A DNA stretch of 40,476 nt from Mycobacterium aquaticum (GCF_002086485.1 NZ_MVHF01000062.1:1-40476), one strand, 5' to 3'; positions 14,108-22,898 are shown, counted from the stretch's first letter. Numbers and translations: made by a program. Notes: generated by a model from the letters alone, not told the origin.

Positions 14108-17100
14108 CAGAACCTCTGCAATTTCGCCGCGGCCCGCTCACGTTCCTGGCGTTGCGCTCGAATGAACGCATCCTCGGTGTCGCGCGCCTGAATGTTGTAG
14201 GTCACCGGTGGCAGCTGCTTACCGCCGCCGCCGGTGAAGCCCTTGGCCATTGTCATTGCCACCTTGATTCCATCCTGCGCGATGCGCCAATAGTCCTGGG
14301 TCATAAGCGGTTCGGGTCCGCCCGACCGGTTCTCCACCAGGTGCACACCCTCGTCGACCCAGCCGCCGGTGTCGTACAGCTTCGGCTGGCCCCACCACGG
14401 CTTCTTTTGCGGCGTAGCGGGCGGCGTATACGGCGTCCAGGTGTTCGGCCACGCCTTGGGCCCGTCGGCGCCGCGATCTCGCAACAGGGCCTCGGCAGCT
14501 TCGATCTGCTGCTCCTTGGTCGCGAGATCGGCGCGCGCCGCGAACTGCTTCCCGTACGCGTCCCACGTCGGCTGATCGAATTGCAGACCACCGAAGTAGC
14601 CGTTGCCGGTGTTGATCGCCCAGTTACCACCGGACTCTTTCTGCGCCATCGCATCCCAATCGGCACCAGGCGTGGCCTTCGCCGCCGGCGTCGCTTGATC
14701 CGTTGGCCCAGGTGCCGCACCGGTACCCGCATGCGGCTGGGATCCTGTTCCGGTACCGCTGAACAGTGACGCCAGCCCACCGCCGGTTGATCCGCCGCCG
14801 CCGAAGATCTTGTTGCCGTCCTTGTCGGACACCGATATGCCGCCGACGAGGGAGCTGACTCCCTGCAGCCAGGACGGGGAGTCTGGGATACCCAGCACCC
14901 CAAGCAGCGAGGACACTTGGCCGCCAACAAACTTCTCGGCCGCGAATCCTGCCCAGCCAGACAGCGTCGTCGGATAGCTACCTGACGACCCTGACCCCGA
15001 TCCAGTTCCGGCTTGGGCCATGAGCGCGCTGCGATCCGTAATGCCCTGCAAGCCGCTGAGATCAGACGGCGACGACGTGGCTGAATTGGCCCCTGAATCG
15101 GCTGCGCCCGACAGCGGCGAGGTCGGAGCGGCCACTGGTGTCGCTCCAGCTCCTCTCCCCTTGCCCAGGATCACGTGGAGGTGGTCCATGTGGTTCTGGG
15201 TGTCGCTGCCGCGGTCGCTCATGCCGGTGCCGGCGGTCAGCGCGCCGCCGTAGCCGTAGCTGGTCTGCCGCCAGATGATGCCGTCGACTTGCAGTGCAGG
15301 GCCGTTCTTTTGGAGGAACGCGAGAATCGCGTCACCGGTCGCTTTGCCTTCCGGCGATCCGTAGTTCGGGATCATGATGTCGATGGCGTTGCCCGTTGAG
15401 TGCTCGCCGTAGCCGTCTTCGGCGCGACGGCCGCCGATGCGGGTAATCTGCGGCCACGTCTTCATGATCAGCGTGCGCAGATAATCGGCGCCAGCGTTGA
15501 GCCCCTCAGCGGTGGCGCTCTTGTTCACCGGTGAACCGACGCGACCGCCCAGCTCGTAGCCGGGTAGTTGCCCGGTGGCGTTCATGTGGTCGAGCAGGCC
15601 GGGGTGTGCTGCCTCGATCATGCGTCGCGATGACGCTTTGATGACCTGCTCGTCGCCGTGCACCACACCGGCGATCTGTTTGGTGGGCAGGTTCCCGGTG
15701 TATCCGCCTAACGAGAAGCCCTCGGCGGCGACGAACTTGGGCAGTTTCGGAATGCTGACGTTGATGTCGTCGCCGAACGGGTTCGGGATGTGGAAGCTCA
15801 GAGCGTCGGCGAACGCGTTCCACTTGTCGCCGATCCAGTTGAGCACCGCAACAAGTCCGTTCTTGAGGCCTTCCCACATTCCTTTGGCGGCGTTGGTGAT
15901 CGCGGTGGGCAGGCCCTTGAACCAGTCGACCATCGCGGTGAACTTGTCTTTGATCCCGGTCCATACCTTGCCGGCGGTGTCGACGAGCCAGTTCCATCCG
16001 GTGCCGATCGCTTCCCAGACCTTTTTGAGGAAGGGCCAGGCGGTGTCGACGAACCAGTCGACGACCGCTTTCGCGGCCTCCTTGATGCCCTTCCAAGCGG
16101 CGTCGACGACCTTGCGGAAGGTCTCACTGTGCTTGTAGGCGTAGATGATTCCCGCGACGAGCCCGGCGATGGCCACGACGACGATGCCGATCGGGTTGGC
16201 GCTCATCGCGGCGTTCCACAGCCATTGCGCGGCCGTGACGGCTTTCGTGGCGGCGGCGCCGGCGACCATGGCCACCTTGTGCGCGGTGAGCGCGATGGTG
16301 TTGGTGCCCAGGGACGCTGTGCCCGCGCCGGTTGCGGCGGCGAACACGCCCTGTGCGATCGACGCTGCGGCCATTGCGGTGTTCCACACGATCATTGCTG
16401 CGCCGATTCCCTTGGCCGCCAGGGTGACTGCGAGGATGATCGGCGCCAAAGGTCCGAGGTGCGCAACGACGGTGGCCAAGTGTGGTGCGAGCACCGCGAC
16501 GACTGTCGCCCAGGGGGTGAACGCGTTGACGATTCCCGGCAGGACCGGCGCGATGTTCTGCATCGCCTGCCCGAGTGCCGGCATCAGTTCCCGGGCCATG
16601 GTCGTCACGCCCGGTGTCGCCTGCGCGATCGCATCGCCGATCGCCTTGAAGCCCGGGGCCAGCGCGGGCGCGGCGATCGCGCCGAGTTCCCGCAGGCCGG
16701 AGAAGATCGGGGCGACGACGTTGCCGATGTTGCGGACCTGCTGGGAGATGGTCTCGAACACGGCTTTCATCTGCTCCGGGCTGATGCTGCCCAGCCAGTT
16801 CCCGAACTTGGCCAGAACACCATCGAGACCGTTGCCGACGCCCGAAAACGTCGTCGCGGCGGTCGCCGCGAATTGGGCGACTCCCGTTGTCAGGGCGCCG
16901 ATTCCGCTGCCGCCGATGAAGTGTTGAAAGAAGCTGTCCGATGCGGCGATCATCTGGTCGAACGCGGCCATCGTTGCCGGCGCGGTCAGGCCGGAGGTGA
17001 TCTTGTTGCCGAGGCTGCCCAGTGTCGTGGTCAGTCCGACGATCTTCGGGGACAGGTTGTCGGCCAGGCCGCCGAGCATGGTGAACGTGGGCGCGAGGGC

Positions 17101-18528
17101 AACGGACAGTTCGTCGGTGACCGCGTGGCGGAAGTTCTTGACCGCATCGAGCATCGGGGCCATCCGCTCGCCGATCATCGCGTCGAACGGGTCAACCCCC
17201 GACTGGCCCTTATTCTGGGCGTCGGCCACCGCCTGCAGCGCCTCGGTGAGTTGCTTTTCGGAATCGATGACCGCCTGGTTGGCATCGGCCGCTCGTTGCT
17301 TGGCCTGGACAACCTGGTCGGAGCCTTCGACGCCTAGCCGATTCGCTTCAGCCGTCTTGTCGGCGAGCTCATTGTTGGAGTTCTGCGTCTCGGCGAGCCG
17401 CTGCTCAGCCTCCTGGACCCGCAGGACCGCGCGCTCCCGGTCGATCATGTCGACCGGCTGCCCGTCGCGGCCGAGGTCCTGCAGGTCGCGCCGCGCCTCC
17501 AGGAGGGACAACTGCGCGTCCTTTTCGGACAGCGCGGCGCCCCGCAGCTGGAGGTTCATGTCTTTGATCTGGTCGGCTGCTTCCTTGCGGGCCCGCGTCA
17601 GATCACGCTCGGCGTCGCGGGATTCCCGCTTGGCGCGTTCGACGCCCTTCTCCGCTTGCTCGACCTGTTTTGCCGCCGTTGCAACGGCTTTGGCTTGTGA
17701 TGCGCCGCCGTCACTCTTGGCGTAGGCCTTGGCGGCGTCGGACAGGCCGGTGAAGCCGGCGGTGAGCGCGAGTAGCGCGGGGCCGAGGATGCCGGCTGCC
17801 GCGCCGGCGGCGATACCCATCGCGGCACCCACTGCGGTGAGCGCCGCGACCATCGGGCCGCCCAGGAGCGTGGAGACGCCGGTCGCGACACCCAGCAGTG
17901 CCGAGAAGCCGATCGTTCCCAGCGCAGTGATCTTCCCGAGCTGGTTGAGCGTCGAGAGTCCGCGGCCAACGGCGGTGAGCAGGATCAACGACGAGGTCAC
18001 TCGACCGATGTCGCGGGCCGCGTTACCGGCGGCCCGCGACACCAGCTGTAAGCCGACCGCCAGTTTCCCGACCCCACCACCGCCGAGCAGTGTCAGCGCG
18101 CCACCGGCGGTGAGCAGCGATTTCGACAGCCCCTGCGCGGCAACGGACGCGACCTTTGTGCCGGTGGCGATCGCGCCGACGTTGCGCAGGACGGACCCGA
18201 CGCCTGAGGCCGCCTGATCGACACCGGAGCTGATGGCCCGGATGCCCGACAACATCGAGGCGCCGAGGCTCGCGCCGTACCGATTCCCGACACGGGAAGC
18301 GTTGGCCGTCGAGAGTTCCTGCTCCACCTGCCGGTGCAGGCCTGCAGCGAATCGTGAACCGTCGATGCCTTGCCGAATGTCACGGCCGGCACGTAGGCCG
18401 GCCTGGCGCGCGCCGTCGACGTCGACATGTGCGGTGATCGACCAGTCGCGCGTTGCCGTGGCGATGGCTTCGCGCACCCCGCGTAGCGACGGAATGAGCT
18501 GCAGCGTCGCGTAGCCGATAGTCGTCAC
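14107..18528 (-). CDS. Tape measure protein with two wall-hydrolase domains
   Basis: At 1473 residues this is the longest gene and sets tail length. The N-terminal half has coiled coils (about 270-450) and hydrophobic segments (around 130-265 and 690-790). Near 1020-1115 is a metallopeptidase-like domain (EHSTGNAIDIMIPN and NHMDHLHVIL), like VanY or cell-wall CHAP-neighbour folds. Near 1288-1365 is an Rpf/transglycosylase-like domain (DWDAMAQKESGGNWAINTGN) with Glu as likely catalyst. These would thin the wall during DNA injection. The start is GTG 18528, directly after the chaperone stop. Confidence 0.93.
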   Translation of the reverse strand: MTTIGYATLQLIPSLRGVREAIATATRDWSITAHVDVDGARQAGLRAGRDIRQGIDGSRFAAGLHRQVEQELSTANASRVGNRYGASLGASMLSGIRAISSGVDQAASGVGSVLRNVGAIATGTKVASVAAQGLSKSLLTAGGALTLLGGGGVGKLAVGLQLVSRAAGNAARDIGRVTSSLILLTAVGRGLSTLNQLGKITALGTIGFSALLGVATGVSTLLGGPMVAALTAVGAAMGIAAGAAAGILGPALLALTAGFTGLSDAAKAYAKSDGGASQAKAVATAAKQVEQAEKGVERAKRESRDAERDLTRARKEAADQIKDMNLQLRGAALSEKDAQLSLLEARRDLQDLGRDGQPVDMIDRERAVLRVQEAEQRLAETQNSNNELADKTAEANRLGVEGSDQVVQAKQRAADANQAVIDSEKQLTEALQAVADAQNKGQSGVDPFDAMIGERMAPMLDAVKNFRHAVTDELSVALAPTFTMLGGLADNLSPKIVGLTTTLGSLGNKITSGLTAPATMAAFDQMIAASDSFFQHFIGGSGIGALTTGVAQFAATAATTFSGVGNGLDGVLAKFGNWLGSISPEQMKAVFETISQQVRNIGNVVAPIFSGLRELGAIAAPALAPGFKAIGDAIAQATPGVTTMARELMPALGQAMQNIAPVLPGIVNAFTPWATVVAVLAPHLATVVAHLGPLAPIILAVTLAAKGIGAAMIVWNTAMAAASIAQGVFAAATGAGTASLGTNTIALTAHKVAMVAGAAATKAVTAAQWLWNAAMSANPIGIVVVAIAGLVAGIIYAYKHSETFRKVVDAAWKGIKEAAKAVVDWFVDTAWPFLKKVWEAIGTGWNWLVDTAGKVWTGIKDKFTAMVDWFKGLPTAITNAAKGMWEGLKNGLVAVLNWIGDKWNAFADALSFHIPNPFGDDINVSIPKLPKFVAAEGFSLGGYTGNLPTKQIAGVVHGDEQVIKASSRRMIEAAHPGLLDHMNATGQLPGYELGGRVGSPVNKSATAEGLNAGADYLRTLIMKTWPQITRIGGRRAEDGYGEHSTGNAIDIMIPNYGSPEGKATGDAILAFLQKNGPALQVDGIIWRQTSYGYGGALTAGTGMSDRGSDTQNHMDHLHVILGKGRGAGATPVAAPTSPLSGAADSGANSATSSPSDLSGLQGITDRSALMAQAGTGSGSGSSGSYPTTLSGWAGFAAEKFVGGQVSSLLGVLGIPDSPSWLQGVSSLVGGISVSDKDGNKIFGGGGSTGGGLASLFSGTGTGSQPHAGTGAAPGPTDQATPAAKATPGADWDAMAQKESGGNWAINTGNGYFGGLQFDQPTWDAYGKQFAARADLATKEQQIEAAEALLRDRGADGPKAWPNTWTPYTPPATPQKKPWWGQPKLYDTGGWVDEGVHLVENRSGGPEPLMTQDYWRIAQDGIKVAMTMAKGFTGGGGKQLPPVTYNIQARDTEDAFIRAQRQERERAAAKLQRF

Positions 18529-19337
18529 CTACATGGCCTCCTCACGTATTTCTTTGCTGTACGCGCGTTTTCGCTTCGCGTAGTCGGCTTTCAATTCGGC
18601 AATTCGGGCCGCGTGCGCCGCGGCGCGCGCCTTTTCTTCCATCGCGGCGCGCACCGGGTGATCGGGGTGTGGGCTGTTCGGATTGGAGTTCACCCGCAGC
18701 AGCAGTGCCCACAGGTCGGCGATCAGGTGATCGGTCGGTGACCATCCGGGCTGGCCGTCATTAATGGCTCGTACGAGCGAGGACTCTGGGCGCTTGAACA
18801 AATCTCGGATCAGCACCCAGAGCCGCCGCGTGGTCAGCGTCCCGCGGTAGAAGTCGAGCAGGTCGACCTGGGGGTAGTAGTGCAGGAGGTCTGCCTCTAT
18901 CTCGTCGCCGTACTTGTCGAGCAGGCGATAGAGGCGGCCTAGTTTCCCCCCGATATCGCTTCGAGCTTCACGCCGATCTCGTTGAATTCATCGACGGTAG
19001 GCCGTTTTTTGCGGAACTCGGACCACTGCTCGGGGCCGAGCATCAGCTTCGTTGCAGCGAGGTTCAGCTTCGCGTCCCTGCCGGGGTCGTCAGCCTCAAT
19101 ACCGTACTCCTGCAGTGTTTCCGGGTCCTCTTGGAACAAGAGGATCGCGTCGAGCGGCATGTTGCCGCCGACGGCGATCTTCAGCTCCATGCCGCACTGC
19201 TCGATGGTGACGTACCCGGATTCGGCTTCGGCTTCGGCCTTGCGCGCGGCGGCGGACCGCTTCTGCTTGTGGTCCTGCGGCTGCGGCGCATTCGCCGGGA
19301 TGCCCTTGCGTGCAGGGGTTTTGCGGGGTGTGGTCAT
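18529..19337 (-). CDS. Tail assembly chaperone, frameshifted long form (gpGT-like)
   Basis: The short chaperone frame ends at TAG 18939. A -1 slip on GGGGGGA at 18951-18945 joins it to the overlapping frame KLGRLYRLLDKYGDEIEADL, continuing to TAG 18529. The fusion has about 269 residues with a basic helical C-terminus (YAKRKRAYSKEIREEAM). Two proteins from one start, made by programmed frameshifting, are conserved in long-tailed phages and load the tape measure. The second frame has no start codon near the junction, which supports the slip. Confidence 0.85.
18939..19337 (-). CDS. Tail assembly chaperone, short form (gpG-like)
   Basis: 132 residues from ATG 19337 to TAG 18939. A Lys/Ala-rich N-terminus (1-40) is followed by a compact domain (IEQCGMELKIAVGGNMPLDA, then LNLAATKLMLGPEQWSEF). 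It lies between the major tail and tape measure genes, the fixed position of this chaperone. The last codons carry the slippery sequence that yields the long form. It is needed only during assembly and is absent from mature tails in related phages. Confidence 0.88.
   Translation of the reverse strand: MTTPRKTPARKGIPANAPQPQDHKQKRSAAARKAEAEAESGYVTIEQCGMELKIAVGGNMPLDAILLFQEDPETLQEYGIEADDPGRDAKLNLAATKLMLGPEQWSEFRKKRPTVDEFNEIGVKLEAISGGN
18945..18951 (-). promoter_or_regulatory. Programmed -1 frameshift site GGGGGGA
   Basis: In the zero frame the codons are TCG GGG GGA AAC TAG. Slipping back one base lets both tRNAs re-pair on GGG, and translation continues AAA CTA GGC past the TAG six bases later. 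This matches the usual actinophage slippery site. Confidence 0.85.
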
Positions 19338-19386
19338 GATTGGACTCCTACGAGTGGTGTTGGGGCTCCGTGGGTTTGGAGGCCCA

Positions 19387-19419
19387 GCCCGAGTGAGGGA
19401 GTCCCATGCTCACTCGGGC
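19387..19419 (-). terminator. Strong hairpin between major tail and chaperone genes
   Basis: Perfect 11-bp arms GCCCGAGTGAG/CTCACTCGGGC enclose an 11-nt loop (19387-19397 and 19409-19419), inside the 96-bp gap after the major tail stop. No U-run follows on the minus strand, so it may attenuate or stabilise the 3' end of the abundant upstream message rather than terminate fully. Confidence 0.6.
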
Positions 19420-19433
19420 CGGGGGTCTTGGTG

Positions 19434-20249
19434 TCAGTCGACGGTGACAGTGCCGCCGGTACCGGCCGCCGACACAGGGGTGATCGGTCCGGTGAACGTC
19501 GCCACCAGCGGCCCACCCGACGGACCTTCCACGGTCACGCCGGGCGCGGGCAGCGCCTGCACCGACGCCAGGCCACGCAACGCGGTCTGCAGCGCGTTCG
19601 CGGTCTTCGTGGTGATCGACGCCGTGGTGTCCGCACCGGCTGTGGCGGTGTACGCGGTGACGCCGGCCGCGATCGTGAACGTCTTGACCACGTCATCCGA
19701 GCTGGCATCGACGACCTGGAAAACATCGCCGTTGGCGTCCTGGGTGTGGTGCACCGTGAGTTCGGCGAAGCTGAGTTCGCCCTCGATGAAGCCGCCGTGG
19801 CTCTTGGTCTCCACCGGTGCCGGGGTCAGCTGCACCCACACCCGCTTGCCCTGCAGGGTGTCTTCGTCGACGACGCGGTACAGCACGTAGATCTGCACGT
19901 TCTTCGGCGCGCCGATCTTGTTCGGCGCCGAGCCGGGCAGCACGACCTTGCGGGTCACCGCGTTGTCTTCCAGCACGGTGAAACCGGTTTCGAGCTTGCC
20001 CTTCTTGAGCTTCACCCGGAACAGGGGATGCCCGAAGCCGTCGTACTCCTTCTTCTCGATCGACGGGTTGAGCGGGATGCCCTTCTTGTCGTCAAGCAGG
20101 CCGGAGAACAGCCAACCGAGGACTTCCAGGTCGGCGTCCGGTGTCGCCGGGATCATCGTGTTGATGTCCGCCACGTCGGCTGCCAGCTTGAGCCAGACTT
20201 CGGCCTTGTCCGGAATCAGTGTGACATCGGGATTGATGGTGTACGCCAT
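19434..20249 (-). CDS. Major tail tube protein with C-terminal beta domain
   Basis: 271 residues. The tube domain (1-170: AYTINPDVTLIPDKAEVWLK, then EGELSFAELTVHHT) is followed by an accessory beta domain (about 185-271) with TANALQTALRGLASVQALP and PLVATFTGP. Such Ig-like or repeat modules decorate the outside of tail tubes. A similar module is inserted in the distal tail protein. A good ribosome-binding site (GGAGGG) lies before ATG 20249, preceded by a hairpin and an intrinsic terminator, so this gene may be transcribed separately from the head genes. Confidence 0.88.
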   Translation of the reverse strand: MAYTINPDVTLIPDKAEVWLKLAADVADINTMIPATPDADLEVLGWLFSGLLDDKKGIPLNPSIEKKEYDGFGHPLFRVKLKKGKLETGFTVLEDNAVTRKVVLPGSAPNKIGAPKNVQIYVLYRVVDEDTLQGKRVWVQLTPAPVETKSHGGFIEGELSFAELTVHHTQDANGDVFQVVDASSDDVVKTFTIAAGVTAYTATAGADTTASITTKTANALQTALRGLASVQALPAPGVTVEGPSGGPLVATFTGPITPVSAAGTGGTVTVD

Positions 20250-20265
20250 GGTGATTTCCCTCCTT

Positions 20266-20286
20266 CAAGGGCGTTGACAGCCCTTG
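20266..20286 (-). promoter_or_regulatory. Hairpin in the major tail gene leader
   Basis: Perfect 7-bp arms CAAGGGC/GCCCTTG surround a 7-nt loop, directly upstream of the GGAGGG ribosome-binding site of the major tail gene. It could stabilise the 5' end of the message. Function is inferred. Confidence 0.45.
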
Positions 20287-20295
20287 CGGGCCAAC

Positions 20296-20322
20296 AAAAA
20301 ACCCCGCCAGGTAGACGGGGCT
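20296..20322 (-). terminator. Intrinsic terminator inside the structural operon
   Basis: On the minus strand CCCCG-TCTACCTGG-CGGGG is followed directly by TTTTTT. It lies after the last head-tail joining gene and before the major tail gene, so it should reduce read-through from the head genes and implies either a tail promoter or antitermination. Confidence 0.75.
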
Positions 20323-20342
20323 GGAATGGGGTTGTTGCGGAT

Positions 20343-20579
20343 CTATCTGAGGTGGATTTCGAGGCCAGCAGCCGCGGCGGCGCGCGTGAGCACACCGTCC
20401 TTGGCCTGCTGCTCGGCCGGAACCGAGATCGACGCCGCAGCACGATCGGTGGTGTACTCGGCGACGATCGCATCGTCACCGGCGTGGCTGCCGACTTTAC
20501 GTGCCAGAGCGTTGATTTCGCCTGCGGCGATTCTCTTGAGGACTTCCTCGGCACCCCTGTGGTCCAGTTCGAAACTCAT
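20343..20579 (-). CDS. Small head-tail region protein
   Basis: 78 residues from ATG 20579, starting MSFELDHRGAEEVLKRIAAG. It is helical with a conserved-looking AEYTTDRAAASISVPAEQQ segment like the small HK97 gp10-type tail-completion proteins, though shorter. It follows the tail-terminator candidate by a few bases and is the last gene before the internal terminator. It is probably a neck or tail completion protein. Confidence in the precise role is low. Confidence 0.65.
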   Translation of the reverse strand: MSFELDHRGAEEVLKRIAAGEINALARKVGSHAGDDAIVAEYTTDRAAASISVPAEQQAKDGVLTRAAAAAGLEIHLR

Positions 20580-20581
20580 CG

Positions 20582-20974
20582 CTACACCTCCACCGTTCGT
20601 GCCTGTGCGGTCAGCAACACCGACGCGAACATGGCGCCGGTGGCCTTGTCGCGGCCATCGAGGACCCCACCCATGTCGCCGCCTTTGATGTTCGCGACAC
20701 CCGGTGGGCGGGGGTTGGATTCGGCGAGCTTGCCCGCTGCCACGGTGGCGATGCGCACCGCGTCGTCGCGGCCGGCGGCGTAGGCGGTCAGCCGCAACAT
20801 GTGCTGCGACTTCACCGGCCAATGAGCCGGGCCACTGTCGTCGGCGACGGTCAGTAGCGATCCCTGTGCTGGGGTCCACTTGGCCGGCACGTTGTCGCGC
20901 ACCAGGACGCCAGCCATGTTGGCGTCCAGCCACCCACGCACTGCCGGGAGAATGTCGGCCAGGACGCGCGTCAT
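20582..20974 (-). CDS. Tail terminator-like protein
   Basis: 130 residues beginning MTRVLADILPAVRGWLDANM, with beta segments (RDNVPAKWTPAQGSLLTVAD) and a hydrophobic C-terminal strand. The position, third after the connector genes and before the major tail gene, and the size fit a tail terminator that caps the tube. The start overlaps the upstream stop in ATGA. Assignment relies mainly on synteny. Confidence 0.68.
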   Translation of the reverse strand: MTRVLADILPAVRGWLDANMAGVLVRDNVPAKWTPAQGSLLTVADDSGPAHWPVKSQHMLRLTAYAAGRDDAVRIATVAAGKLAESNPRPPGVANIKGGDMGGVLDGRDKATGAMFASVLLTAQARTVEV

Positions 20975-21330
20975 CCGACGGACCTACCGGTAGTGGACCT
21001 GCACAGGACCTCAACACCGCTTGGTTCGGTGCGCGGTCGCTGCCATACCCGAACGCGGGCAAGGCAATCGCGGTCACGGACCCTGATGCCGTAGTCGTCT
21101 TTGACGACGTCGGTCGTTTGAACCCAGGCGTCCGTGTCCGGCCGGTAGGCGGTGAGACCGAAATACACGGTGAACTCCACCGTGTCCTGCTCACCGTCCT
21201 CACCGAACGAGAGCGCCGTGTTCCCGGGTGCGACCACGAGCGGAGTCAGCACGACCGGAACGCCCGCAGGCAGCGGGTTGCTACCCGCGTCCATACCGAA
21301 CAGCGGTGTGACCGTCACGGTCTCAGTCAC
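20971..21330 (-). CDS. Head-tail connector (stopper-like)
   Basis: 119 residues from GTG 21330, which overlaps the upstream stop region. The frame is beta-rich (VTVTPLFGMDAGSNPLPAGV, then DTVEFTVYFGLTAYRP), as in SPP1 gp16-like stopper proteins that close the portal channel. It sits between the adaptor candidate and the tail-terminator candidate. The longer upstream open frame is a shadow of the adaptor gene. Confidence 0.68.
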   Translation of the reverse strand: MTETVTVTPLFGMDAGSNPLPAGVPVVLTPLVVAPGNTALSFGEDGEQDTVEFTVYFGLTAYRPDTDAWVQTTDVVKDDYGIRVRDRDCLARVRVWQRPRTEPSGVEVLCRSTTGRSVG

Positions 21331-21808
21331 AGCCGGACCCCCACAATGGTCCGGCACCGGTGTAGATCGCCCCGCAGTCACAGAACGTCGCCCCGAGGTT
21401 GATCGCACAGGTGTCGGCGTGCTGCACGCTCCCCCCGCCCGCGGTGTCGTAGCTCCACGCCTTCCGGTCACCGCCTCCCGTACAGATCGCTTGCAGCTGA
21501 GCGATTTCCGACGGCCACAGCAACGAGCGCCGTGGTGTGGAGTTGTCGAAGGTTTCCGAGTGCTGGAACGGACCGACAGTGTCAGACACCTGGGTCCGCC
21601 CACCCTGGCCGGCCTCGTTCCATCGCAGGACGGCCCCGCGCAGGATCGCCTTGGCCGCTTTGGCTTTCAGCGGGTCCAGGTTGTCTTCGCCGAGGCATGG
21701 GGCTGACAGAATGGCCAGCCCCATCACGTCGTCGATCATGTCCTGGGCCTTGCCGGGATCGATCTCGGCGAAGTTGGCCAGATCGGCCGGGGTGAGCAGA
21801 TCAGCCAT
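21323..21808 (-). CDS. Head-to-tail adaptor (gp6-like)
   Basis: 161 residues. The helical N-terminus (MADLLTPADLANFAEIDPGK, with LKAKAAKAILRGAVLRWNEA) is typical of portal adaptor proteins that bind below the portal. The C-terminus carries several cysteines (CAINLGATFCDCGAIYTG, ending SGCD). ATG 21808 overlaps the upstream stop. Its place two genes after the capsid supports the call. Confidence 0.75.
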   Translation of the reverse strand: MADLLTPADLANFAEIDPGKAQDMIDDVMGLAILSAPCLGEDNLDPLKAKAAKAILRGAVLRWNEAGQGGRTQVSDTVGPFQHSETFDNSTPRRSLLWPSEIAQLQAICTGGGDRKAWSYDTAGGGSVQHADTCAINLGATFCDCGAIYTGAGPLWGSGCD

Positions 21809-21963
21809 CAGTCCTCGCTCCGCCCGCTCGCCTTCTGGCCGGCCTTTTTCGGGCCGGGCCGCGGCGCTGTCGGTGCATCGGCGGGGGTGAGCCCGCCGAT
21901 GCGTTGTGCCTTGTCCTGAGGCACGTCCACGACCACACCGGTTTCCGTGCGGTAGCGGGGCAT
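21808..21963 (-). CDS. 51-residue hypothetical protein after the capsid gene
   Basis: Starts MPRYRTETGVVVDVPQDKAQ, with a Pro/Lys/Gly-rich end. ATG 21963 lies two bases after the capsid stop (TGACCATG), and its own stop overlaps the adaptor start. Short proteins like this commonly follow the capsid gene in actinophages and may be a head decoration or connector piece. An upstream extension to 22023 overlaps the capsid gene and is rejected. Confidence 0.62.
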   Translation of the reverse strand: MPRYRTETGVVVDVPQDKAQRIGGLTPADAPTAPRPGPKKAGQKASGRSED

Positions 21964-21965
21964 GG

Positions 21966-22886
21966 TCAGCCGGCCACCGCGTCGACGAGCTTGGCGAAAG
22001 CATCGAGTGCGGCGATGCCCCACCCGTAGACGACCTCGGCGCGGAACGCGACCTGGTTGTTGCGCTGCAGGTCGCCCTGGCCGTCGGGGTCGCCGTATTC
22101 GATCATCTTCAGGCCGATGGCCCGCTGGATGCCCCAGCGGATCGCTGAGAAGTCGCCGTCGAATCCGTAGACCTTGGTGGCCGTAGCCGCGACACCGACA
22201 GCGCCGACGGTGTCGGAGACCGACGTGTTGTGGTTCTCCAGCCGTCCGGCCGGCGCGGTGGCGTAGGCGAGATCGGGGTACATCTTCGGGCCGATCGGTT
22301 CCCCTGTGGCGACCGGGACGCGCTGCTTGCCAAACGAGGCGGCGAACACGGGGTCTAGAGCCAGATCCCGCGGGTTATAGCGATCAGCCAACACCAGCGC
22401 GTCAGCGGCGTCCAGGAGCAGTTGCGGAGGTGTGGTTGCGACGATCTCCACCGAGTTGGTGGTCTGCGACAGGTATTCAGTCATCGCAGTGACCGGTGCG
22501 CCGCCGGTGGGGTTGATGCCGTGGAACACACCGAAGTCCAGCGCCCGGGACAGCGCGGGCTGGATCAGGCCGAGGATCTGTTCGATGGCGTGCAGCTGCT
22601 GGTCCTCGTCGGCCCACTTCACCTCTTCGGTCCACCGCACCGTCTTCTGGAACTTGAACGGCTTGGTGGTCTTGGTGGTCGGGGTGATCGTCGAGGGCCC
22701 CTTGTTGGCCCCTTCCCCGACGTACTCGGCTTCGCCGATGTCGAAGGTCATGAACTGGCCGGTCCCGAACTTCATCGGCTCGGCCCCGGACAGGGTGGCG
22801 ATCGCCGATCCGAACTTCACTTTGCCGAGCCACGGATCGAGAATCTCGTTGGGAAGGTTGAGCTGCGGGCTGGTGAGTACCGCCAT
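21966..22886 (-). CDS. Major capsid protein (HK97 fold)
   Basis: 306 residues. It shows the usual capsid features: N-terminal arm, an E-loop region (FMTFDIGEAEYVGEGANKGP), a P-domain spine helix (DQQLHAIEQILGLIQPALSR) and a conserved end (NNQVAFRAEVVYGWGIAALD). It follows the scaffold gene with a good ribosome-binding site (AAGGAG). No internal protease or cleavage site is obvious, and the scaffold is a separate gene. Confidence 0.92.
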   Translation of the reverse strand: MAVLTSPQLNLPNEILDPWLGKVKFGSAIATLSGAEPMKFGTGQFMTFDIGEAEYVGEGANKGPSTITPTTKTTKPFKFQKTVRWTEEVKWADEDQQLHAIEQILGLIQPALSRALDFGVFHGINPTGGAPVTAMTEYLSQTTNSVEIVATTPPQLLLDAADALVLADRYNPRDLALDPVFAASFGKQRVPVATGEPIGPKMYPDLAYATAPAGRLENHNTSVSDTVGAVGVAATATKVYGFDGDFSAIRWGIQRAIGLKMIEYGDPDGQGDLQRNNQVAFRAEVVYGWGIAALDAFAKLVDAVAG

Positions 22887-22898
22887 GATGTCGTCTCC

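Noticed and set aside
15790..17337. 515-codon + strand open frame across the tape measure gene
   Set aside because: It is antisense to a well-supported tape measure frame, is very rich in Gly, Arg and Asp as expected from GC-driven shadow frames, and shows no known domain.
19131..20783. 550-codon + strand open frame across the major tail and connector genes
   Set aside because: It is antisense to several recognised overlapping genes, and its composition is typical of a shadow frame.
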